Source: Ancylostoma caninum
Taxonomy: Eukaryota; Nematoda; Chromadorea; Rhabditida; Ancylostomatidae
DNA: 64,000 bases
Direction: 5' to 3'
Assembly: GCA_037903475.1 (NCBI GenBank)
Contig: JBAJFG010000172.1
Span: 3,898,001-3,962,000 of the forward strand
Position 1 is the stretch's first letter; every line of letters starts with the position of its first letter. A program made the translations under genes and the position numbers. The notes under the pieces are model-generated. The model was given only the letters and a program-made list of their open reading frames with translations. It made no database searches and was not told the origin of the DNA. Positions 45,006 to 55,600 of the stretch are shown here, one piece after another.

Positions 45006-48000
45006 ATGGAAAGATCCAAAAGCTTATGAATCGCTCAAGGAGGAACAGAAAATGCGTGATGTGGAAGGAGTTCTACATACGTAGAGATGTTTTACAACGA
45101 AGGAAGCGAGCATGAAGAGGAATTCGGCAGGCAGGGGCAGTCAACCAGCTGGCTGGCTGCTCATCAACGAGCGCATCTTTTTTGTCGCTCACCATATGAC
45201 AGCTGCCAGTTCTGTTTAGGTGCACAAAATACGGGACGAACAGACGGGCGCAGCCAGGATCACTCTGCGACCATTGCCCGCTTTTCCATCCAGTAAGTTA
45301 CTGAATTCGGATAAGAATGCGCGCAACCGCCACTTTCTGTCTAAAATTGGCGAAGATTGCTCGAGAATGCCTCCCTAGAGGCTCACTTGTGGAAGTTTTC
45401 CGCAAGTGAATTATTAGCCGAGATAATCTCAGACATTCATCAACGTCCATCCCGAAAAGGCTAATCCATTCATCGCGACTGGCATGAGGCTTGTGGGGAA
45501 AGGAAATGCATCTCTAAAAATATACATGAGGTCAAGTGTGCTGCCCTATTGATAGCGCCTATCGCTTGGAGCCGGGGAATTGTTATGAGTGTCGAGCTTG
45601 TTGCCGAGTCGGTGGTAATAACATCTTTCAGATCGTGATTCGTGTAGCTAGGAGATTTTCAAGCGGTTCATTAGCAAAAAATAATGCATTCTAATGCCGA
45701 AATACCAAATATGAAATATCAAATGAGCTTGGCAACACTGTCAGCCAATCATGAGGTGGTCGAAACTTTTTAATGGCCAATACTGGAAGAATTTGCCTTC
45801 GTAAGAGTTTAAAGGTGTCAATCGATGCATCAAAAGGGACAAATGCCCCTTGAATCAGTCATCAATTCAGGCTACACCCGAAAGTCACAAACCTACATCG
45901 GCGAAAACAAAAAAAAACCACCTTTGCACAAGATTATCGACCTAAAACTGGGAGCACCACAGAGATCACCTTGGGTAAGCGCGTCGACGTTAACGGTGAG
46001 TAAACCTGCGCAGTGTTACCAAGTTTACCCCAGGTAATCTTAATGATGCATGGAACCGAAGGCCATGGATTTGGCAAGCGAAGCCTTCTAATATGGCGAA
46101 ATGTTATAAAGAGTTTTAAAAACAACCGGACTTATTATGTGAAGGCGACATTTCTGCGCTTCCCAACACATGGTGTACTTATGAAAGGAATCCTTGTGAA
46201 AAAAGCATGAATACGTGGAAGTTTTTTTGGGGTGGAAGGGGGGGGGGGAGGGTTGGTGCGGAAGTTGTAGTCTCGACAAAAGCAGCAATCCTACAGGGTG
46301 GGCTAAGAATATGATATCAACATGGATTTCCTATTGTAATTCAAGGAAACTAGTAAACTGGTATTGCCTCCAAATTGAGCTTATGTGGGGGGAGGGGTGA
46401 TTTCGCTACATATCATTATGACAGTACTTTTGCACACAAGTTATATTTGTTTCAACACTATGACTAGACAGAAAAGTCCAAAGACCCATCAAGTGGTCAC
46501 CCAAATGCCATTATCTTAGTCATTAGGACTATTTGGTTTTGGCAGTACACCAAACACCGTTTTGAGTGGCACCTCATCAAAAACTGGAAAAATACTGCAA
46601 AAATAAGGAATGAATTAGACGTCAACCACCTTGAACATCTGTCGTGTTACGATATTCGCAATGGTTTAGGTCCTGAATTTTTGTCGCTGCCTGTAAGAAA
46701 TATCTTGAGATGTAGAGTTGTCGTTCGTTCAATGTGAGGTGATGAACATATGCAGAACGGCAATATTCTAATTAGGCTGAAATCCTTGTTTTTTGTCAAT
46801 TGAAGGGGAAATAAATTAGGTCATTGTCTTTTAAAACTAGAAGATTTCTTGTTTATTCGTGAATATACGAGATTTATGAGATTCAGTATTAATGGAGCTG
46901 TTCCAGATCTCAAGGCGGATTGAAGTAACACCTGGAAGATCATGGCAATATGTAGTGATCAACCAACGAGAATTCAAAAACAGGTTGGAGGACCTACCTA
47001 CTCCCCAACGACCAATGGCGAAGAAAGAATATAGGTTAGAAAAGCAAGTCACTAGTTACAAGATTGCAGAACTATGACAGCGGTGACTGCAGATCAGGTC
47101 TCCACTGTCTCAAGAATTTTTCTCTCTCGAATTTTTGAGAGTTGAATAGTTGCTCCCATTTTGTTGAAATATTCATTTTCATCACTGAAGCAAGAATTCT
47201 GCTGTAGTTCTGTTAAAGAATTTCAACGTTACGTCTGTTGCAGGTGTTAGCCTGAAAAACGTTATGACGAACGTTTTTTCCTTTTTCCGCGTTTCCATGT
47301 CGCAACTTAGATTTCGATCCGAAATAAGTGTTTAGCAATGGGAATTGTCTGGTAGACCTGAACTCGTAATAAATACACCTTGAGCAACGCTTTAAACGTA
47401 ACAACAAGAAAGGAAAGGTTCTAGAAAAACTGGTTTTTTTGTCCTCAACCGTTTCTCATCTCTAAATCTGAGCTTTCAGTATGAAATGAAGTGGAGTAAA
47501 AGTTTTTTTGAATACTTTTTCTGTGTAGAAGTCACTATGCTCGGAGGAGACTTCATGCGTTTCCTGTATGTATTTGCTCCGGAGTATCACTACTTCCGGA
47601 GCAAATACATACAAACCACGTTTCAATGGGTACATGCTCATTTCGTATAGAAAAATTGAAGGAATAAGAAACCCCAATAAAAAGAGGAGATGAATACAAA
47701 AGAAGAGGAAAAATTGAGAGGATAAGGTTGAGTAAAAGTGAGGTAAACTCACCCTCTGCTGAGCCGAGCTCACGTTGAACCTAGATCAGGTGGCGCGGAT
47801 TTCGTTGTAACAGCATCAAACACAGGCACTTGCAGCCGAATAAACACAGCCATGCGGACAGGATTTTAATCCAAGTCACGGAGCTGTGCCGTCATTCTCA
47901 CAGGAGTTTACGAGCATCGTCACGGGTTTTTCATGATCGAAGCGATGGATAGGCTGCTGCGATGCACCGCTACATATTCTACGGAGTGTCTGGAAGCGGT

Positions 48001-50972
48001 CAGAGCCCCTCAAGGGACCTATTTCCTCTACTTAGAGGACTATGAGACAGAAATAACAGGCGCCTCACACTCAAAGAGGTAAATTGGATCTCAAAGAAAA
48101 AAATTCCGATCCCTACAACCCCCTATTCATTTATGGGGACCTGAGCCCATATTCACAAACACTTCCGGGAAAGTTACCTGTGAGCTACCCACTCTTCTAT
48201 AGCGGGCGAGTTGTCTTAACAAAAATGGGTATGCTTCGTCAGAGGGACTTGTCTCAGTCAATTATGGAAAGTAATGTTGAAAATAGCGAGATATACCAGA
48301 TTTCGCTTAAGAAACTCGCCTAATCTGGGTAGGTGAAAGGCTTAAAACACTTCCGGGAACATTCGCGAAGATAAACTTGGATGTGGTTGTGTCATTGATA
48401 AACATTACCCAGGGTAAAAGTGTTTATGCCTGTGTTAACAATGGGTGAATATGAGGGTATTAACACGTCTACCCTGGGTAATTCCATTGATGCACGCTTT
48501 GCTTTCGACCAGGAGCAGTACAATCCTTGCGCAAGCCTTTGTGAAGAGGATCGGTTTAGATACTGAAATAATCTTGTGTTAGTTATCCACCCCTCCCTGG
48601 GAAGGCACACAACCCATCTCGGTATGTTTCAACTGCTATGCATTGGAACTGATGTACCAGTCTGCCACTCTATACTGGTCTCTAACTGCTGGTTGCAGCA
48701 GGGAACAATTGCAGAGATGCTGACCGTAAACCGGATTATTTTACCGATTACCGGTTTCTGGTTAAGCAAGCTCCGCCTAGTTTTAGCCATATATTCCATA
48801 GGAGCAGTGTGCTTGGCCTCTTGCTTGGATCTCCGTAAATTAGTGGTTGCACTACAACGTCGTCTAAGGTTTCCATAACGATTTTTTCTTCAGTGTAGCC
48901 TTTCTTATGGATATAGGACATGGATTTTATAACAGCATCGTTTTCCTGAGATATAATTGCCATAAGTGCTATGCTGTACCTTTGAATCCACACCGTCTGA
49001 AAGGATCATAGTGCCATCCTCGCAAATTTTCCAACTTTTTGTGGATTGTCGTCGAGTCAAAGCATTTATCCACAGACCGCAATAGATTTTTCGACGGCAA
49101 AATCCGGATTACTTGGTGCGCTGGTCACGGTGCGCTGGACATGAATGTCATCGTCTGTGCATATCTCATTCTAGCACAGTCAAGGGCTTTGATCATTTGC
49201 CCATTCATTAAATACATAGTTATTGATGACTTGTGACTTCCGAATCTGTTGTCACTGAGTGTAAGGATGACCGATTGTGTGCTGGAATTGTAATACCCGT
49301 GATTGTTTACAGCCGATCAACTTCTGACAATCTTATTTACGTGGCCTGGATCTCGAGGATTTCAAATGCACACATTATGGCCGACCATGTTCTTGCTGGC
49401 ATTTGTTACAGGTGAACTTTCCCATGATTTTTTGACAGTATTTTTAATTATCAAATTCCTTTTATTCTAATAAACAATTAAAATTCTTCTTCTAACCGGA
49501 AAATTGGTTGTTCCGACTTGAAAAGGTGGTTTTCACCCTGTGAAGCTAGCATTGACTGTTTCTGTTCATCTTTGATCCAGAATGACTCTCGTGAATAGCG
49601 GAATAACTTGTGGGAGTTTTCAGTGGCGGACGCAGTGGGGGGGGGGCGGTTGAAATTACTTTACAATACAAATAAAAATCTTCTACTAGTTTATTTTTAA
49701 TTGTTCATTACTATTATTTTTAACACAACTTTTACTCATTATTTGTTATTATAATTGATTTTTTTAAAGATTTTATTTTCCATCTGGGTCCCCAAAGGGG
49801 CGGAGACCCCACTTTTTTCCCACGCCCCCCTTCCCGCCCACTTTCTGCGTCCGCCACTGGGACTTTTTTATAAACACGAATTTTTCTTAGATTTTTTTAT
49901 AAACACGAATTTTTCTTAGATTTTCCGACATTCGAAGTAAGAAACAACCCGACTGTTCAAATTTTTCTTATGCTCCTATAGATTCGTTTGATGATCAAAC
50001 GATTTGGTGTTCTGCTCAAAATAGCCCAAGTAGTACTCGTAGTTTAGAAACCTAGTGTAATTTACATAAAGTTAGAACTCAGAAAAGAATATGGTAGTGA
50101 GATTCTTTTGAAACTGAATTTCCCTTCCCCAGCAAATGAACCTCATGTTTCGTCAAAGTTACCAGTCAAGGAATATTCAAAAATTCGAATAAATCGACTA
50201 CTCAATCTTCAAATAATTCGAAGTTCTCTTGCAGAATTACAGTGCTTTGGAATGTTTGAATATTTGATATTTTTTTGAATGCTGGATTCTCCAGTAGCTC
50301 GAGTTTACTAAGTGCAACACTAAGGTCAGAAATGCAATACTGTTGACTTTATTTTTCTATATTTTATTTTTCTTACTGCATTATACTCGACTAATTATTC
50401 AAATGTGGTCATCATCATGTACAGAAACAAGGATGAACTGGAAGGAAATCCTCCAAATCACTTATGGATTACGTATCCTAACCCGTTGCTAAACGTTGTA
50501 GATTTCGAGGGATTCAATAAAAGTCAGATACCATCAAATGATATGTACTAAAATACACCATAGTGCACTCTCAGTGCAAATAGTAATAGCGCAGAATTCA
50601 GAAGTCAAATCGTTCCAATTCGAAATCGAGATGAAGCCGCAAACCAAAAATTCAGAAGTCCAAACCAACAATTTTTCAGGCACTCTGTGTGACAGCACTC
50701 CTGTCACTGAATCCGTCAGTGTAAAAGGACAGCTGATCATCGCCGACGAAAGGGAAGAGGTCGATTCCAATCAAAAGGAACATTCTGATGGTGATTTCAG
50801 CAGAGTTCATGTTCCATTTTAGGCCAAAATCGTTTCCTTTTATCAGTCCTTCGTTGTTTTAGACGATGATTTCGACAAATTGGAATCATTTCGCATAGCC
50901 AGGGAGTACCTCCACCGACAAATCGCTCAGGAAAGAAACAAAAAGCAAAAGGCTGCTACAGACCAGACATAG
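45006..50972 (+). CDS. unrecognised gene, 3' exons
   Basis: Six exons join in agreeing phase: 45006-45080, 45131-45292, 49313-49411, 50425-50522, 50680-50790 and 50863-50972 (TAG). Exon 1 reads WKDPKAYESLKEEQKMRD. Exon 2, after a 50-bp intron, is Cys-containing (FCRSPYDSCQFCLGAQ) and ends at a strong GTAAGT. Exons 3-4 read DNLIYVAWISRISNAHIMAD and NHLWITYPNPLLNVVDFEG. The end is acidic then basic (KEHSDDDDFDKLESFRIARE, QERNKKQKAATDQT) and looks disordered or coiled. I recognise no family and propose no function. The start is missing; a possible earlier exon is near 44807-44880, but I could not join it in phase. The 49313 exon lies 4 kb away from the previous one, and the 50522 donor (GTCAGA) is weak, so exons 1-2 could belong to another gene. 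Confidence 0.5.
45963..46041. mobile_element. ATTACCC MITE, copy 2
   Basis: AGATCACCTTGGGTAAGCGC on the left pairs imperfectly with AAGTTTACCCCAGGTAATCT on the right. Short non-coding element inside the long intron of the unrecognised gene. Confidence 0.5.
48404..48483. mobile_element. ATTACCC MITE, copy 3
   Basis: ATTACCCAGGGTA and TACCCTGGGTAAT are exact 13-bp inverted ends of an 80-bp element, with AGTGTTTA and TTAACACG pairing further in. Confidence 0.65.
49621..49859. mobile_element. hAT-like MITE, copy 2
   Basis: CAGTGGCGGACGCAG and CTGCGTCCGCCACTG are perfect 15-bp terminal inverted repeats around 239 bp that align with 27794-28046, including the poly-G run and AATTACTTTACAATACAAAT. 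The flanks GGAGTTTT and GGACTTTT are an 8-bp target duplication with one mismatch. It sits in an intron of the unrecognised gene. Confidence 0.88.
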
Positions 50973-52673
50973 ATGATTTCGCTTCAGGGACGAAGTCAAA
51001 ATGATTATGTGAACTTTGTTGTCTTCCTATATATAGCACATTCAATATAAAAGCAAGCCCACATGTGGAATTTTTTTTTACGAAACTCTACTTTTATATT
51101 GAAAAACGAAAATATTGCGATGACATTGTGTATGATTAGGCGATCGCCCTTAGAAAATAAAACTATGAACGCTGAACAGCGTAGTCTCAATGTAATCTTT
51201 ATACAGCATATTATGTACAATGTATTGAATGTTAAACAATTAACTTGGGGAGTTTCACATCCTGACACATAAGAAGTTCCTATCACACCGGATATCCCAG
51301 CAATAGTAACAATGACACGGTTCCTGTTTCGTACATATGTTCTACTTTGGTGCTATACATAAAAAAAGATGCGGATTCCAAGAATGGCCTTATATAAGTC
51401 TCATATTTACTAGTACAATGAGTTCTTCGTGTGTTCGGTTATTGTTCCTTGCCTCTACTTCCGTTTGATAGTTCAATTCGTTCACCATTCTGTTACTAAC
51501 ACCTGCCATATGGGCACACACTTTTTGGTGTATTAAAAATATAAAAGTAAAAATAAATAATGACAGCATCCATCACCTTCTAAGGTTACTATCTGCATAT
51601 ATCTGATACGAAGCATAGGCTGGAAGTAAGCAATAGACGCCAGCCATGTCAGAATAAAAACTCAGGTATTACTCTATCCAGACACCTCATCAACTGTTTT
51701 ATTCTATTCAGCGGTAAAATCCCTCCCAAAACCTATTATGAAACCATTTATTTTTTATAAAGCGCTATACACAGGATGATACCAGCTTAATTTTCTATCT
51801 ACCGGTGAGTCACTTTGTGTCGAGTCGTCCGAAAGCACTACAGTATCGTACGAGCTTTCATTCGATCGCATCCATGCCATTGTGGCCAAGCTCCTGAAGT
51901 TAAAAAAAGTTCGAGAGGAATGGATTTCCCCTAAAAGGGACTAGAAAGGCAAGTAAAGTGACCAACACCTCCTGTGCTGAGCGAAAAACATGGCGTCATG
52001 TACAGTTGGATAGAAATTACTCTTTTTTACTGAGTTGTAAAGCCCCGCTGCCTCAAACAGTTCCCTTACGGGCGCTAAAAATACATGATTGAGGTATTTT
52101 CTAAATGGGACCAGTAGAAAGTCTAGGGGCTAACCTTTAGGAGCAGCAAAGAAGACTCGTATGCCTTTGATGATGAGTTCCTCATAGATCTAAAACACCC
52201 AATAAAAAATAAAGTAGACAGACGCCTGAGACCATTGTTACACTCCACGTGAAGCTTGGGAACAAGCGTTGTCGTGGATTTGCGTAAGCAATTTTTGTAA
52301 TTTTCGACTGCTACATAGTGTCAATCTCTGTGGTTGAGGCACGGTCTATTGAAAACTGATAGGCATCAAAATCAACTCTGTCCCGAGCGACTGTGTCAAG
52401 CCTACGAGTAACAGCCAGGCAATCAGTTGTGTGGATGATGATCCAGTGACCGGTGGCCTTTCTGCTTCTTATGGAGCTGCGCCATTTTCTTGTACAATGT
52501 GTTACTTCATTAATGTAATAATGATATTACACGTTAACATAATTAGTTTTGTGTCAAAAGACCCTACATCTCGGATGGAAGGATTCAAGTTAAGGACGCG
52601 CACAATCCTTAACCATGACAACTAAGTTTACATTTATTTGCAAATCAACACCATGCTGTGAGCAACATAAGGA
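50973..52673. other. spacer between two convergent genes
   Basis: Contains the 3' flanks of the plus-strand gene ending at 50972 and the minus-strand transporter ending at 52674. AT-rich, with no supported exon. The dispersed repeat at 52404-52600 lies near the transporter end. Confidence 0.5.
52404..52600 (+). repeat. dispersed repeat shared with 31860-32065
   Basis: Same ordered landmarks as the copy at 31860, diverged by perhaps a quarter of positions. It lies just downstream of the transporter stop codon, so it may form part of that gene's 3' UTR or polyadenylation region. Confidence 0.55.
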
Positions 52674-55600
52674 TTAGTCTATTTGAAAGTGCGTGCATGT
52701 AATTGCGTTAGTGTGTCTATATGTGGGGGACGGCTCTACACCCAAAAGAGGGAAAACAAAAGGAAACAAGTCCATTGATTTTACAAAATGCGGCATGTCT
52801 TCTTGAACGGAGCAGAAAATCTCCTTGAGAATGGTCCCTGGAACAGTAATGTACTGTAATGGACCTTGCATGTTCCATTGCAGCTATTCAAATGTAACTG
52901 GAAAACAGAATGCATGATAATCGGCTCGTCTATTACACAGTTTCCCAGAACAAGGAGCTGCTGTGAAGGGAATGGCGGGTCAAAATGATTGGCGTTTGGT
53001 AGGATGGTAAGCGAGCAACAATGGCGTGGTCTGTGCTTCACGTGGAATATACCTTCAGCGTAAGAAATGTGGTTTACCTCCTTGAGACAATTAACACCCA
53101 TCATATCCACGTATACAAAGCCGGAACAGTCAACGATGAGAAATTTTCGGGGCCGTGTACATGATGGTCGTCTGTATTTGTCCACCTAAACATGGATTTT
53201 TGCAGAGCGGAGTGGTGTGGAGCGTTATGCCTTAGAAGAGCAACTGGCTTGAACTCTACAACCGGTCAGTTGATCGAATTGGCCAATCACAGAGCCAAGA
53301 CGCGCCACTTCCTTTCCAGGTATAACGACCTATATATCTACGCAAAGATGATGTCATCTAGTTGCGGTCAACAACTCACCACTTCCTCGTCCTCTTCCTC
53401 CGTACTAGATTCCTCTGTTGTAGGCGAATTGCATTCTACATTATTCCAATGTCTGCTGACGTTCTCAATCATTGCTCGAAAATGCTCCACATTTGTGAAT
53501 AATAATGGTGCATCAAAACGAACGATACAAATTCCCTAAACTGGTCGCTATGATGTCATGCATCGCACTGATGATTGCTCCTAAATAAAAAAAGAGCTCC
53601 CACTTTAACAAAGTTCACTTGACGATAACGTTCCACGTCTTTGTACTCCATTGTGCCGGTCACATTGGCAAGAATATGCCAGTCAGGCCTGAATATTAAC
53701 GTCCAGCTCCATAAACTTAACATAGTGTCATACTTGATATGTTAAGACAAAGGCAAGAGACAAGAGACAATATGGACAGGAACAAGGAATGGTCCGTTGT
53801 TTAGCAAACATCCGCCACTAGAGCTCGTAGTCGTCCAGTAAAACCCCATGACGTGACTCTACTACTGCAGCAAGGAATTTGCCACTGCTCCATACAGGGA
53901 AGTTTCTATGCTAGGTTATTCAAACATAATATCCTTTGGACGTTAACGCGTATCTAGCTGACGGTGGCCCAAAGTCCTGCTCGGCAGAGTGCAAGGCTCT
54001 GACGAAGGCCAGTAAGCCGAAACGTTAGCCAGATGAAGTGCTACATCGTCTTGCTTGTGGCTCAGGAGCAACAAAGGAGAAGCCATGCTTCGAGTGATTT
54101 GTTCCTCTTATTTGTGTCCACAGAGTCCTAAAGTGTACAAAATCCCCCCTCTTTCATTTGGCATCAACCCACAATTTGAACGGTCGCACCGTTCAGTTGA
54201 ACACAAATTTTTATGATCCCTGTCACCCGCAGTTACTGATAATAGTTTTTTTTTGCATTCTTCAACTTCTTCAGTCCTCTTAGCTCTTGCGAAGTGAAAT
54301 TCGACACTTACTTCGATTTTGATTCATTCTGGTATATACACATTAAATCTATTTCTAGATTTTTCAGTTTTGGCTCCGGGTCAGGAACAGGTTTCGGGAG
54401 GCTAATGTGAAGTTTTGGGAACGAAGAAGAAATGGGCGCGGATGTTCTGTCAAAAACTGTTTGATCTTGCTGCCATCGCCATCTCGAATGGTATGCGAAT
54501 TGGTGAATTCCGTACAAGTGAGTCAAACGTTTCCTCAGTGACCGGTTCTATAGCTAGCGATAGCAAACGAAGGACAGCGATTTATTAGCGATTTCATGTC
54601 GTTATCAACCATACCTGTACCAAGAACTGTGCATGTGGGACAGCCTATGAACCGCTTATTGACCCCCCTTCGGAATAAATCTTTGTTTTCAACCCTTGTT
54701 TTATTTCCCAGTGGCTGTGATCAAGGTCGATATTTGACATCGCCGAATCGCATTTACGGATATAAGCCAGCATCTCCTCCTTCAACACCACCACTTGTTA
54801 GTCTACCCCTCTACTCCACTCACTTCCTCATTTTTCCACTCAAATGTGTGAAGATGCGAGGCTAGTGCGAGAATGTTGGTGTAACGAAAACGAGACGTAG
54901 ACGTAGACGGAGTGAGAATCAGAAGAAGATGATACAAACCAGATTCTTCTTCTATGTTCAGGAGAATTCCCAGAGTAAAGTCAATTTGGTCAATTTGGTC
55001 TCCATGAGAGGTACACATTTGTGAGCTTCAGCAGAATTTTGGACATTAGGAGAACTTTGGGTCATGGCCACAATATCATACTTTGTATATATTACAGACA
55101 TTATGTGACTCTGTGCGTGCGTGTGCACACGCACTGTGATTGGTCAGTGATGGTGATTGGTGGTGATTGTGAGATCCTATAAAAGACTAAGAACGGGTAT
55201 GGTGTGGTGGAGTGGGGTAGAGAGATGGTCGACCAGAAGGTCGAGCGATGTGCAACGGTGCCTCATAAAGTGAGGAAACACCTGGAGACGGGTCCAACGG
55301 TGTGATAAGAGTGCGCCGGCGTCCAAAAGTCTGGAAACGCCTGGAGTCGGTACCAACGGTGTGATAAGGGTGCGGCGGCGTCCAAAAGTGGGGAAACGCC
55401 TTGAGTCGGTTCCAACGGTGTGATAAGGGTGCGCCGGAGTCCAAATATGGGGAAACGCCTGGAGTCGGGTCCAACGGTGTGATAAGGGTGTGCCGGCGTC
55501 CAAAAGTGGGGAAACGCCTGGAGGATAAGGGTGCGCTGGCGTCCAAAAATGGGGAAACGCCTGGAGTCGGTACCAACGGTGCGATAAGGGTGTGCAGGCT

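Noticed and set aside
52838..52854. A 17-base intron joining the last two transporter exons in phase
   Set aside because: Too short for a spliceosomal intron. I left the C-terminal junction unresolved.
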